This document shows positions 13,326-22,534 of a stretch of 57,593 bases of DNA, one piece after another. The notes beneath the pieces were generated by a model, which was not told the DNA's origin, did not search any database, and saw only the letters and a list, made by a program, of their open reading frames with translations. The position numbers were made by a program, and so were the translations under genes. This DNA comes from Bog-473 sp964457065 (GTDB taxonomy: Bacteria > Actinomycetota > Acidimicrobiia > Acidimicrobiales > RAAP-2): contig CAYWDQ010000006.1 in NCBI GenBank assembly GCA_964457065.1, forward strand, positions 1-57,593, given 5' to 3'. The stretch's first letter is position 1; every line of letters begins with the position of its first letter.

Positions 13326-14717
13326 TCAGGACTCTTCGAGATAGTCCCTCAACAGATGGGCCGCGTCCGGCCGGCGCAGCTTGGCCAGGGTCTTGGATTC
13401 GATCTGGCGCACCCGCTCCCGCGTGACGCCGAACTCCTTGCCCACTTCTTCGAGGGTGCGGATCTTGCCGTCGTCGAGCCCGAAGCGGAGCCGCACGACG
13501 TCCTGCTCGCGCTCGGACAGGTGGCCGAGCGCCTCGCGCACCGCCGCGTCGAGTAGCGAGCGCGTCGCCGCGTCGTCGGGCACTACCGCTCCCCTGTCCT
13601 CGATCAGGTCGGACAGGTTGAAGTCGTCCTCGTCCCCCACCGGCTGCTCGAGCGAGACCGTGTCCTGGTTGATGCGCAAGATCTCGCGCACGCGCTCCAT
13701 CGGGAGCTCGACACGCTGCGCCACCTCTTCGATCGTCGGCTCGCGCCCAAGTTCCTGCAGAAGCGCGCGCTGCGCCCACACCACCTTGTTGATGGTCTCG
13801 ACCATGTGCACCGGGATGCGGATCGTGCGCGCCTGGTCCGCGATCGCACGCGTGATGGCCTGGCGGATCCACCACGTCGCATAGGTGGAGAACTTGAAGC
13901 CCTTCGTGTGGTCGAACTTGTCGACCGCCCGCATCAGCCCGAGGTTGCCCTCCTGAATGAGGTCCAGGAACGCCAGCCCGCGGTTGCGGTACCGCTTGGC
14001 GATCGACACCACCAGGCGCAGGTTCGCCTCGATCAGCTCGTCCTTCGCCTGCAGCCCCTTGCGCACCAGGCGCTTGTTGCGGGACAGCCCACCGGCGTCG
14101 AGCAGGTCCTCCTTGGGCCCCTCCCCCGCCACGGCCGCCTCGTGGGCGGCCAAGATCAGCGCCGCCGCGTTGCCCTCTTCGATGGTCTTGGCGATCTCCA
14201 CCTCGAGCTCCGCGTTCAGCAGCGGGACCCGGCCGATCTCCTTGAGATACGTGTGCACGGGGTCCTCGGCGCTGCCGCTCGTCTCGGCCGATACCGCCCG
14301 CCGGGTGCCGTTCGTCTCGCGGCGGGCGGGCGAGGCGCCGTTTTCCCGCTGCGTCGCCCGTGCCGCCTTGCGCGGCGCGGTGAACTCGACAGCCAATTCC
14401 TCGACGTCCTCTTCGACGAGCACCACACCCTCGGCGGTGACGCGGTGGATCAGCGTCGTCAGCACCTCGGGCGTCAGTTCCACCGCGTGCAGCGCGTCGA
14501 TCAGTTCGTCCTGTGTCAGCTGTCCCTTCTCGCGGCCCGCCGCGAGCGCGGCGTCGAAGTCGACCTGCGAGACGCCTTCGGGCAGCGCGACGTGCGCGAC
14601 GGACGCCAGTGACCCGTTGGTCGAAGACCCGTTGGTCCCAGACCCGTTCGTCGCGGGAGGCACGCCAGGCGCGTCCAGACCCTCGTCGTCGATAGCGATT
14701 GCAGAATCCTCGCTCAC
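13326..14717 (-). CDS. rpoD: Primary RNA polymerase sigma factor (sigma-70, RpoD/SigA)
   Basis: 463 residues. A short Asn/Gly/Ser-rich N-terminal segment leads to a region 1.1-like part (about 45-100). Region 1.2 is at about 150 (DPVHTYLKEIGRVPLL). Region 2 contains AFLDLIQEGNLGLMRAVDKF and KGFKFSTYATWWIRQAITRA (-10 recognition and melting). Region 4 starts at about 399 (HLSEREQDVVRLRFGL) and ends with the helix-turn-helix FGVTRERVRQIESKTLAKLR that reads the -35 box. It lies 19 bases downstream of dnaG on the same strand, the usual dnaG-rpoD order of the macromolecular synthesis operon. Confidence 0.97.
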   Translation of the reverse strand: MSEDSAIAIDDEGLDAPGVPPATNGSGTNGSSTNGSLASVAHVALPEGVSQVDFDAALAAGREKGQLTQDELIDALHAVELTPEVLTTLIHRVTAEGVVLVEEDVEELAVEFTAPRKAARATQRENGASPARRETNGTRRAVSAETSGSAEDPVHTYLKEIGRVPLLNAELEVEIAKTIEEGNAAALILAAHEAAVAGEGPKEDLLDAGGLSRNKRLVRKGLQAKDELIEANLRLVVSIAKRYRNRGLAFLDLIQEGNLGLMRAVDKFDHTKGFKFSTYATWWIRQAITRAIADQARTIRIPVHMVETINKVVWAQRALLQELGREPTIEEVAQRVELPMERVREILRINQDTVSLEQPVGDEDDFNLSDLIEDRGAVVPDDAATRSLLDAAVREALGHLSEREQDVVRLRFGLDDGKIRTLEEVGKEFGVTRERVRQIESKTLAKLRRPDAAHLLRDYLEES

Positions 14718-14736
14718 CCTCGGCCTGCCAAATCCG

Positions 14737-16632
14737 TCACTCCTCTGGGTCCCTCTCGACCAACCACGCTACCAACCGGTCGGCGGCATCGCGCCCGGAG
14801 GCCGATTCTTCGAGTTCGTCCAGCCAGTGACGCACCTGCACGGTCTCGGCCGCCGAGGCCTGCCACGAGTCGGCGCCTGCCCGTGACTCGATCTCGATGT
14901 CGGCCAGGGCGCGCCGGGCCGCGCCGCGCAGGAGCGCGGTCACGACGGAGTCGACCGGGTCACCCAGTTCAGGGTCGCCCGACATGGGCTCTTCGACAAC
15001 GACGCGTCGCAACAGGCTCGCCACCTCCGGTGACGCGGACTCCACCGCCTCGTGCACGCTGTCGCTCTCCAAGAGTGCGACGAACGCCTGGCGTTGCAGG
15101 GGGTCGGCGAAAAGGACCGCATGCACTCGATCCGCTACATCTTCGGGTCGATGGACCGCCAACTTGAGTGCCTCGAGTCCCGGCCCTGGTCGCAGCGCTG
15201 CGGTGACGGCGGCACCGCGGCCGTTCTCCTCCGGCGCGAAGTGGTCCCCGTCGTCCTCCGGGTACTCCATGGGCGGGGGCTCGTCTCCCCGGCGGGCCCG
15301 GCCACGCCGGGCCGGGGCTTCGGCGGGAGGGTGGGCCCGCAGGTGGTCCAGCCGCTCGCGGAGCCGGGCCGGGTCGACCTTGCACAGGTCGGCCAGCTGC
15401 ATCACGTACTGGTCGCGCACCAGGTCGTCCGGGTGCTCCGCCACCGCCGTCAGCGCCGCCTCGGCCGCCCGCGCCCGGCCCTCCGCCGTCTTGAGGTCGC
15501 CGGCGGCGAGCATGCGGTCCACCCGGAACTGGAGGAACGGCCGGGCCTCCTTGATGGCGCCGGCCAACGCAGCCGGGTCGGTGCGGGCCAGGTCGCCGGG
15601 GTCGCTGCCGCCCGGCATGTCCGCCACGACGACGTCCACCTCGTGCTTGCGCTCCCACTCGTAGACGCGTGAGGTCGCGCTCTGGCCGGCCGCGTCGGCG
15701 TCGTAGGCGAGGACGATGCGCTTGGCGAAGTTGCGCAGCAGCGTGAAGTGCTCCTCGGCCAGCGCGGTGCCGCACGTCGCGACGGCCCACGGCACGCCGG
15801 CCTGGAAGCAGCCGATGACGTCGGTGTAGCCCTCGCACACGACGACCTCGCCCTGGGCGATGATCCCCTTCTTGGCCCAGTTGAGCGCGTAGAGCGTGCG
15901 GCGCTTGGAGTAGATCGGCGACTCCTGCGAGTTCTTGTACTTCGGCTCCGGACGCTCCGGCGGCGCCGACCCCGGCCGGTGCGGCAAGATGCGCCCGCCC
16001 AGTGCGATGGGGCGGCCCGAGGGGTCGCAGATCGGGAACAGCACGCGGGCCCGGAAGAAGTCCTGCGCCCGGCCGCGCCGGTTGATGAAGCCGAGGCCCG
16101 AGTCCGACAGCACCTTCTCGGGCAGCTGCAACGCCTTGGCCAGCGCGTCCCAGTCGTCGGGGGCCCACCCCAGCCGGAACTGTCGCACGACGTCGCCGTC
16201 GTAGCCGCGCGAGCGCAGGTAGTCGCGGGCCGGCCCGGCGTCGGGCGAGCGCAGCAGGCGCTCGTGGTACCAGGTGACGGCGCGCTCCATGGCCTCGAGC
16301 AGCTCCGAGCGGCGCTTGTGGTCGCGGCCCTGCTCCTGGTCCTCGTGCAGGGTGATGCCCGCCCGGTCGGCCAGCAGGCGCACCGCGTCCACGAAGTCGA
16401 GGTGCTCCATGGCGCGCACGAAGGTGATGGAGTCACCGGACTCCTGGCAGCCGAAGCAGTAGTAGAAGCCCTCCTCGGCGTTGACGCTGAACGACGGCGT
16501 CTTCTCGGTGTGGAACGGGCACAGCCCGCTCCAGCGCCGGCCCACCTTCTTCAGCAGCGCGTGCTCGCTGATGAGGGCCACGATGTCGGTGGCCGCCCGG
16601 ACCTGGGCGACTTCCTCGTCCGGTATCCCCAC
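14737..16632 (-). CDS. dnaG: DNA primase
   Basis: 631 residues, full length. The N-terminal CHC2 zinc finger (CPFHTEKTPSF then YYCFGC) binds single-stranded template. The Toprim catalytic core includes VVCEGYTDVIGCFQAGV and RIVLAYDADAAGQSAT with the metal-binding acidic residues. The C-terminal third would bind DnaB helicase. It synthesises RNA primers at the replication fork. Upstream gene of the dnaG-rpoD pair; an unrelated small gene diverges 53 bases upstream. Confidence 0.97.
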   Translation of the reverse strand: MGIPDEEVAQVRAATDIVALISEHALLKKVGRRWSGLCPFHTEKTPSFSVNAEEGFYYCFGCQESGDSITFVRAMEHLDFVDAVRLLADRAGITLHEDQEQGRDHKRRSELLEAMERAVTWYHERLLRSPDAGPARDYLRSRGYDGDVVRQFRLGWAPDDWDALAKALQLPEKVLSDSGLGFINRRGRAQDFFRARVLFPICDPSGRPIALGGRILPHRPGSAPPERPEPKYKNSQESPIYSKRRTLYALNWAKKGIIAQGEVVVCEGYTDVIGCFQAGVPWAVATCGTALAEEHFTLLRNFAKRIVLAYDADAAGQSATSRVYEWERKHEVDVVVADMPGGSDPGDLARTDPAALAGAIKEARPFLQFRVDRMLAAGDLKTAEGRARAAEAALTAVAEHPDDLVRDQYVMQLADLCKVDPARLRERLDHLRAHPPAEAPARRGRARRGDEPPPMEYPEDDGDHFAPEENGRGAAVTAALRPGPGLEALKLAVHRPEDVADRVHAVLFADPLQRQAFVALLESDSVHEAVESASPEVASLLRRVVVEEPMSGDPELGDPVDSVVTALLRGAARRALADIEIESRAGADSWQASAAETVQVRHWLDELEESASGRDAADRLVAWLVERDPEE

Positions 16633-16685
16633 ACCCTGACGGTACCGCGGCGATGTGCGTCCCGTGACTGGCCTACGGTTGGCCG

Positions 16686-16916
16686 ATGGCGGTGACCCTC
16701 TACGGCGTCTGCGCCCTGACCTTCATGATGGGCATGTACGCCCTGGAGGCCCGCGGCAGGGTGTTCGTCCTGGCCTTCGCCGTCGGCTGCGCCCTCTCGA
16801 GCTCCTACGGCTTCCTCTCGGGCGCCTGGCCCTTCGGCGTCGTCGAGGCCATCTGGACCGTCATCGCGCTCCGGCGCTACGTGGTCGCCGGTCGTCCCGG
16901 CGAGCCGGCCGCATAG
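16686..16916 (+). CDS. Small hydrophobic membrane protein
   Basis: 76 residues with two or three hydrophobic segments (LYGVCALTFMMGMYALEARG; VFVLAFAVGCALSSSYGFLS; VVEAIWTVIALRRYVV). It resembles small actinobacterial inner-membrane proteins of unknown function often found near cytochrome or stress genes. Divergent from dnaG and convergent with ppdK, 11 bases from the end of the latter. Confidence 0.65.
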   Translation: MAVTLYGVCALTFMMGMYALEARGRVFVLAFAVGCALSSSYGFLSGAWPFGVVEAIWTVIALRRYVVAGRPGEPAA

Positions 16917-16927
16917 TGGCTGTCTAA

Positions 16928-19627
16928 CTACTTGCCCTTGGCGGGCGCCTTCTTCTCCTCCGCCTCCGCCAGCACCGACTGCGCGGCGGCCAGGCGGGCC
17001 ACCGGCACCCGGAACGGCGAGCAGCTCACGTAGTCGAGCCCGGCGTCGTAGAAGAGGCCGATGGAGGCGGGGTCGCCCCCGTGCTCGCCGCAGACGCCGA
17101 CCTTGAGGTCCGGCTTGGTCGACCGGCCCCGCTGGGTCCCGAGCCGCACCAGCTCGCCGACGCCGTCGAAGTCGACGACCTCGAAGGGGTTGCGCGGCAG
17201 CAGGCCGAGCTCGAGATAGGCGTCCATCATCCGGCCCTCGACGTCGTCGCGCGAGAAGCCGAAGGTCATCTGGGTCAGGTCGTTGGTCCCGAAGGAGAAG
17301 AAGTCGGCCACCTCGGCGATCTCGGCCGCGCGCAGGGCCGCCCGCGGCGTCTCGATCATGGTCCCGATCGTCACCTCGAGCTTGCCCGCCTTGGCGGTGG
17401 CCGCCTTGGCCCCCTTGGATGGGCGCGGGGCACGCTCCTTGTTGACGTCGGCCACCGCGTCCTCGACCCAGCCCCGGGCGAGGGCGAGCTCGGCCCGGGT
17501 CACCGTCAGCGGGATCATGATCTCGACGATGGGGTGGCCGCCGTCGGCCACCCGCTGGCGGGCCGCCTCCATGAGCGCGCGCACCTGCATGGCGTAGAGG
17601 CCGGGCTTGATCACCCCGAGCCGCACGCCGCGCGTGCCCAGCATCGGGTTGGACTCCTGCCAGGACAGCGCGGCCTCGTAGAGGCGCCGCTCCTCGGGGT
17701 TGAGCCCGACCGTGGCGTCCTTGTGGGCCAGCTCCGCGGTGGAGGGCAGGAACTCGTGCAGCGGCGGGTCGAGCAGGCGCACCGTGACCGGCAGCCCGTC
17801 CATGGCGGCCAGGATGGCGATGAAGTCCTCGCGCTGCACGAGGCGCAGCTCCTCGAGCGCGTCGGCCTCCTCGGAAGGCGAGTGGGCCAGGATCATGCGG
17901 CGCACCACCGGCAGGCGGTCCTCGCCGAGGAACATGTGCTCGGTGCGGCACAGCCCGATGCCCTCGGCGCCGAGCTTGCGCGCGTTGGCGGCGTCCTCGC
18001 CGGTGTCCGCGTTGGCGCGGACGGCCAGGTGGCCCTTGCGGATGTCGTCGGCCCACGAGAGGACGACGTCGAAGGCGGCCGGTGGCTTGGCCGCGGTCAG
18101 CGGCACCTGGCCCGCCACGACGATCCCCGCCCCGCCGTCGAGCGACACCCAGTCGCCTTCGAAGAGGGTGACGCCGCTCGCGCTCACCTGGTGGTCGCCC
18201 AGGCGCAGCACCTCGGCACCGACGACGGCCGGCTTGCCCCAGCCCCGCGCCACGACCGCCGCATGGCTCACCAGCCCGCCCCGGGCGGTCAGGATCCCCT
18301 CGGCGGCCAGCATGCCGTGCACGTCCTCGGGCGAGGTCTCGTTGCGTACCAGGATGACCTGCTCGCCGCGCCCGGCCGCCTCGGCCGCGTCGTCGGCGCT
18401 GAAGTAGATCCGACCCACGGCCGCCCCGGGGCTCGCCCCGAGGCCCTTGGCCCACGTGGCGTAGCCCGAACCGGCGAATTGGGGGTGCAGCACGGCGTCG
18501 AGGTGGTCTTCGGTGAGGCGCGACACGGCCTCGGCCTTGGAGATCCCGAGGTCGCTCGGGCGCACCATGTCGACGGCCATCTTGAGAGCCGCCGCGCCGG
18601 TGCGCTTGCCCACCCGGGTCTGGAGCATCCAGAGCTTGCCCTGCTCGATGGTGAACTCGGTGTCGCACATGTCGCGGTAGTGCGCCTCGAGGCGGTCGAA
18701 GATCTCGAGCAGCTCGGCGTGGACCCTGGGGAACTGCTTCTTCAGCTCGGCGATGGGCTCGGTGTTGCGGATGCCGGCGACGACGTCCTCACCCTGCGCG
18801 TTGACCAGGAAGTCGCCGTAGGCGCCCTTGGCGCCCGTGGCGGGGTCGCGGGTGAAGCCGACACCCGTGCCCGAGTTGTCGTCGCGGTTGCCGAAGACCA
18901 TGGCCTGGACGTTGACGGCGGTGCCGAGGTCGTGCGCGATGTGCTCGCGCTCGCGGTACGCGATGGCGCGCGGCCCGTTCCAGCTGCGGAACACGGCCTC
19001 GATGGCGCCGCGCAGCTGCTCGGCGGGCGCCTGGGGGAAGGGCTTGCCGGTGTGGCGCTCGACGATCTGCTGGTAGGAATCGACGAGGTAGCGCAGCAGC
19101 TCGGTCGGGACCTTGGCGTCCGACGTCGTCCCCGCCAGCTCCTTGGCGGCGTCGAAGAGCGAGTCGAACTCCTCGCCGGGCAGCTCGAGGACGATGCGGG
19201 CGTACATGGCGACGAAGCGCCGGTACGAGTCGAAGGCGAAGCGCTCGTCACCGGTCTGCGTCGCCAGCCCCTCGACGGAGCGGTCGTTGAGGCCCAGGTT
19301 GAGGACGGTGTCCATCATGCCCGGCATGGAGAACTTGGCCCCCGAGCGCACCGAGACCAGCAGGGGGTCCTTGGCGTCGCCGATGGCCTTGCCCATGGCG
19401 GCTTCGAGCCGGCCCCGGGCCGACGCCGCCTCGGCGTCGAGGGCCTTGGGCCAGCCACCGGCCATGTAGTCGCGGCAGGCGTCGGTCGAGATCGTGAAAC
19501 CCGGCGGCACGGGGAGCTCGAGTACCGACGTCATCTCGGCCAGGTTGGCGCCCTTGCCACCGAGGAGGTCCTTCAGCTCCATCGGGGGGCGGGGGTGCGT
19601 GTGGTCGAAATCGAAGACGTACGGCAT
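16928..19627 (-). CDS. ppdK: Pyruvate, phosphate dikinase
   Basis: 899 residues, typical length. It interconverts pyruvate + ATP + Pi and PEP + AMP + PPi. The N-terminal ATP-grasp domain carries LLGGKGANLAEM. The swivelling phosphohistidine domain has GGLVSHAAVVARGWGKPAVV, with the catalytic His. The C-terminal TIM barrel has RLLDPPLHEFLP, FGTNDLTQMTFGFSRDD and VCGEHGGDPASI with the catalytic Cys. It serves glycolytic or gluconeogenic flux at the PEP-pyruvate node. Ends with a Lys/Glu-rich tail. Monocistronic as far as can be seen. Confidence 0.97.
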   Translation of the reverse strand: MPYVFDFDHTHPRPPMELKDLLGGKGANLAEMTSVLELPVPPGFTISTDACRDYMAGGWPKALDAEAASARGRLEAAMGKAIGDAKDPLLVSVRSGAKFSMPGMMDTVLNLGLNDRSVEGLATQTGDERFAFDSYRRFVAMYARIVLELPGEEFDSLFDAAKELAGTTSDAKVPTELLRYLVDSYQQIVERHTGKPFPQAPAEQLRGAIEAVFRSWNGPRAIAYREREHIAHDLGTAVNVQAMVFGNRDDNSGTGVGFTRDPATGAKGAYGDFLVNAQGEDVVAGIRNTEPIAELKKQFPRVHAELLEIFDRLEAHYRDMCDTEFTIEQGKLWMLQTRVGKRTGAAALKMAVDMVRPSDLGISKAEAVSRLTEDHLDAVLHPQFAGSGYATWAKGLGASPGAAVGRIYFSADDAAEAAGRGEQVILVRNETSPEDVHGMLAAEGILTARGGLVSHAAVVARGWGKPAVVGAEVLRLGDHQVSASGVTLFEGDWVSLDGGAGIVVAGQVPLTAAKPPAAFDVVLSWADDIRKGHLAVRANADTGEDAANARKLGAEGIGLCRTEHMFLGEDRLPVVRRMILAHSPSEEADALEELRLVQREDFIAILAAMDGLPVTVRLLDPPLHEFLPSTAELAHKDATVGLNPEERRLYEAALSWQESNPMLGTRGVRLGVIKPGLYAMQVRALMEAARQRVADGGHPIVEIMIPLTVTRAELALARGWVEDAVADVNKERAPRPSKGAKAATAKAGKLEVTIGTMIETPRAALRAAEIAEVADFFSFGTNDLTQMTFGFSRDDVEGRMMDAYLELGLLPRNPFEVVDFDGVGELVRLGTQRGRSTKPDLKVGVCGEHGGDPASIGLFYDAGLDYVSCSPFRVPVARLAAAQSVLAEAEEKKAPAKGK

Positions 19628-19713
19628 CGGGCCTCCTTGCCCTGGGCGGGCGAACCGCGATGGCGAGCGCGGTCACTGGGAACCCCTCCCAACCTGGGAC
19701 GGGGATGTTCAGC

Positions 19714-20205
19714 CTACTTTCCCTCCGGGGCCTCCTCCGAAGGGGCCGCGCCGCCGGCGACGTGGTGCAAGAAGACCTCCTTGGCCTGGCGCATGAAGTC
19801 GCGGACGACGGCCAGCTCGTCGGCCTTGAAGCGCTGGGCCACCTCGCGCATCTCCTCGGCGACCGGCTGCTGCAGCACCTGGAGCCGCTGCTCGGCGTCG
19901 GGGACGATCTCGACCCACACCCGGCGCCGGTCCTCGGTGTCCCGGCGCCGCGTCACCATGCCCGCCCCCTCCAGCCGGTCGAGGATGAACGTGACCGCCC
20001 CGGTGGTCAGCCCGCTCTCCTCGGCGAGCCGGCCCGCGGTCATCGGGCCGAGGCGACCAATAAGGTCCAGGCAGCGCATGTCCGTCCTGCTCAGCTTCAG
20101 CTTCTTGGCCAGCCCCTCATTGAAGTCGCTCGCCGCGCCGAGATACCCCATGATCTCGTTGCGCAGCTGCTGGGCCAGCTCGGCGCGTGACCATTGTCTT
20201 GACAC
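19714..20205 (-). CDS. MarR-family transcriptional regulator
   Basis: 163 residues with a winged helix: LSRTDMRCLDLIGRLGPMTA leads into LAEESGLTTGAVTFILDRLE (recognition helix) and MVTRRRDTEDRRRVWVEI (wing). It is divergent from a DrrAB-type ABC exporter, with only 32 bases between start codons, so it most likely represses the exporter and itself and releases DNA on binding a small toxic ligand. The ligand is unknown. Confidence 0.88.
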   Translation of the reverse strand: MSRQWSRAELAQQLRNEIMGYLGAASDFNEGLAKKLKLSRTDMRCLDLIGRLGPMTAGRLAEESGLTTGAVTFILDRLEGAGMVTRRRDTEDRRRVWVEIVPDAEQRLQVLQQPVAEEMREVAQRFKADELAVVRDFMRQAKEVFLHHVAGGAAPSEEAPEGK

Positions 20206-20237
20206 CTAAGTAACTTTATCACTAAGTTTCTTCATCA
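20206..20237. promoter_or_regulatory. Divergent promoter/operator region of marR and the ABC exporter
   Basis: This AT-rich 32-base gap in GC-rich surroundings contains two direct CTAAGT hexamers 10 bases apart (20206-20235 region), with TAACTT and AAGTT nearby. A MarR dimer site overlapping both starts is likely. Confidence 0.5.
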
Positions 20238-21284
20238 ATGGCTAACTTATTCGCACGCTCACTCGCCGTCGAGGCGCACGACCTCGTGAAGGTCTTCCCC
20301 CGCGGCAACGTGCGGGCCCTCGACGGGGTCTCGCTGGAGGTGGAGGCCGGCACGGTGCTCGGGCTGCTCGGCCCGAACGGCGCCGGCAAGACCACAGTTG
20401 TCCGCATCCTCTCCACCATCCTCGGCCCCGACTCCGGACGCGCCTCGGTGCTCGGCTACGACGTTGTCTCCCAGGCCGACGCCGTCCGCCGCACCGTCGG
20501 GCTGGCCGGCCAGTACGCCGCGGTGGACGAGAACCTGACGGGCCGGGAGAACATCTTCATGGTCGGGCGCCTCTCCCACCTGAGCCGCAAGGTGTCGTCG
20601 CGCCGGGCCGACGAGCTGCTCGAGGACTTCGGGCTCTCCGGTGCCGGTGACCGCGTGCTCAAGACCTACTCCGGCGGCATGCGCCGCCGGCTGGACCTGG
20701 CCGCCGCGCTGGTGGCCAACCCGCCGGTCCTCTTCCTCGACGAGCCGACGACGGGCTTGGACCCCCAGAGCCGCCAGTCCCTCTGGGCCGCCATCGAGGA
20801 CCTCGTCCGCGAGGGCACCACGGTCCTGCTGACCACGCAGTACCTCGAGGAGGCCGACCGGCTCGCCCGCGACATCGTGGTGATCGACCACGGGCGCGTC
20901 ATCGCCGAGGGGACGCCGGCACAGCTCAAGGCCGACCTGGGGACCTCGGTGGTCTCCGTGACGCTGGGCGACCCCGATGCGATGGATCAGGCGGTCCCGC
21001 TGCTCGCGCCGTTCTCGGAGAAGCCGCCGGTGATCGAGGACCTCGTGATCGAGCTGACGGTCACCGACGGCCCCAAGGCGGGCGCCGAGGTGCTGCGTGC
21101 GCTCGACACGGCGCAGATCCCCATCGCCGGTCTGGCCCTGCGTGAGCCCAGCCTGGACGACGTGTTCCTGAGCCTGACCGGCCACAAGACGACGATCGAC
21201 GAGGCGGAAGAGGCCGCGAAGCCCAGGCGGCGCCTGGGCCGGTCCCGCAAGAGCGACGTGGCCGACGGGAAGGATGCCGCATGA
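20238..21284 (+). CDS. ABC transporter ATP-binding protein, DrrA type
   Basis: 348 residues. Walker A LGPNGAGKTTVVRIL, Q loop GQYAAVDENLTGREN, signature YSGGMRRRLDLAAALV and Walker B VLFLDEPTTGLDPQSR are all intact. The C-terminal extension after about residue 230 is typical of DrrA/NodI-type subunits that drive export of drugs or lipids. It overlaps the permease gene by four bases (ATGA). Expected to be controlled by the divergent MarR protein. Confidence 0.92.
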   Translation: MANLFARSLAVEAHDLVKVFPRGNVRALDGVSLEVEAGTVLGLLGPNGAGKTTVVRILSTILGPDSGRASVLGYDVVSQADAVRRTVGLAGQYAAVDENLTGRENIFMVGRLSHLSRKVSSRRADELLEDFGLSGAGDRVLKTYSGGMRRRLDLAAALVANPPVLFLDEPTTGLDPQSRQSLWAAIEDLVREGTTVLLTTQYLEEADRLARDIVVIDHGRVIAEGTPAQLKADLGTSVVSVTLGDPDAMDQAVPLLAPFSEKPPVIEDLVIELTVTDGPKAGAEVLRALDTAQIPIAGLALREPSLDDVFLSLTGHKTTIDEAEEAAKPRRRLGRSRKSDVADGKDAA

Positions 21285-22111
21285 CCATGACCACGACCAC
21301 CATCACCGCACCGGTGCGCCTCAGCCAGCAGAGTCAGGGCAACCGCCTGTCGTGGGCCGTGTCCGACGTCCTGACGATCACATGGCGCAACCTCCTGGCG
21401 CTCACCCGGACGCCCCAGGCGCTCTTCTTCACCACCCTGCAGCCCATCATGTTCGTGCTGCTCTTCACCTACGTCTTCGGCGGGGCCATTCACGTCCCCG
21501 GCGGCCACTACATCGAGTTCCTGATGCCGGGCATCTTCGTCCAGACGGTCATCTTCGGCGCCATGAGCACGGCGGCGGGGCTCTCCGAGGACCTCCACAA
21601 GGGCTTGATCGAGCGGTTCCGCGCCCTGCCGATGAGCCGCGCCGCGGTGCTGGCGGGGCGCACGACCGCGGACGTGGTCCGCAACGTCTTCGTGGTCGTG
21701 CTGATCACGGCCGTCGGCTACGCCGTGGGCTTCCGCATCGGGACCAACGTGGCGCTGTTCCTGTGCGGGGTACTGCTGATCCTGTTCTTCGCCTACGCGC
21801 TGAGTTGGGGGTTCGCCTACATCGGCCTGTCCGCACCCAACGCGGAGACGGCCCAGGTCATGGTCTTCCCGCTGATCTTCCCGTTGCTCTTCGCCTCGTC
21901 GGCCTTCGTCCCCGTCGCCACCATGCCGGGCTGGCTGCAGGGCTTCGCCTATCACCAACCCGTGACCCAGGTGGTCAACGCGGCGCGTTCGCTCATGGTG
22001 GGCGGCGTCCTGCACGACTCGGGCGCCGTGGGCGCGGCGCTGTTGTGGTGCGCCGGCCTGCTGGTGGTCCTGGCCCCCGTGGCGGTGCGCAAGTACCGCA
22101 AGGTCGCCTGA
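21281..22111 (+). CDS. ABC-2 type permease, DrrB type
   Basis: 276 residues with about six membrane segments (for example QALFFTTLQPIMFVLLFTYV, FPLIFPLLFASSAFVPV and a C-terminal helix ending in charged residues). EDLHKGLIERFRALPMSRAA is the conserved cytoplasmic loop of DrrB-like permeases. It forms the membrane part of the exporter with the preceding ATPase. The start overlaps the ATPase stop. Confidence 0.92.
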   Translation: MTMTTTTITAPVRLSQQSQGNRLSWAVSDVLTITWRNLLALTRTPQALFFTTLQPIMFVLLFTYVFGGAIHVPGGHYIEFLMPGIFVQTVIFGAMSTAAGLSEDLHKGLIERFRALPMSRAAVLAGRTTADVVRNVFVVVLITAVGYAVGFRIGTNVALFLCGVLLILFFAYALSWGFAYIGLSAPNAETAQVMVFPLIFPLLFASSAFVPVATMPGWLQGFAYHQPVTQVVNAARSLMVGGVLHDSGAVGAALLWCAGLLVVLAPVAVRKYRKVA

Positions 22112-22144
22112 GCGTGGGCGCTGCGGTGCCGTCGGTCCCCTGAC

Positions 22145-22516
22145 ATGGGCCGCATCGACCTGGCCCGCGTCTACGACGAGGTCGGACACGACCCCTCCGG
22201 CCGTTTCCTGGTCGACCGCCTGTGGCCCCGCGGCCTCGCCAAGGCCAAGGCGCCGTTCGAGTACTGGGCCAAGGACGTGAGCCCGAGCACCGAGTTGCGG
22301 CGCTGGTACGGCCACGCCGAGGCGCGCGACGAGGAGTTCGCCGCCCGCTACCGGGCCGAGCTGGCCCAGCCGGGCGGCCTCGAGGCGCTCGACGACCTGC
22401 GGGCCCGGATCGCCGGGCGCGATGTCGTCCTGCTCACCGCGACCAAGGAGATCGCGGGCTCCCACCTGGGCGTCCTCGCCGACGTCCTGTCCCACCCCAC
22501 GGCGGCCCACCCCTGA
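22145..22516 (+). CDS. DUF488 family protein
   Basis: 123 residues. VYDEVGHDPSGRFLVDRLWP, RGLAKAKAPFEYWAKDVSPS and LLTATKEIAGSHLGVLADVL are characteristic of the short YeaO-like DUF488 group. The biochemical role is unknown. It follows the exporter by 33 bases on the same strand and converges on glyQS. Confidence 0.88.
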   Translation: MGRIDLARVYDEVGHDPSGRFLVDRLWPRGLAKAKAPFEYWAKDVSPSTELRRWYGHAEARDEEFAARYRAELAQPGGLEALDDLRARIAGRDVVLLTATKEIAGSHLGVLADVLSHPTAAHP

Positions 22517-22534
22517 GGCAAACGGGGCACTGCG

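Noticed and set aside
14969..16168. Long open frames antisense or in other frames of dnaG, ppdK, lepA and leuS
   Set aside because: They have Arg/Pro/Gly-biased, low-complexity translations typical of GC-rich shadow frames and lie within well-identified genes.
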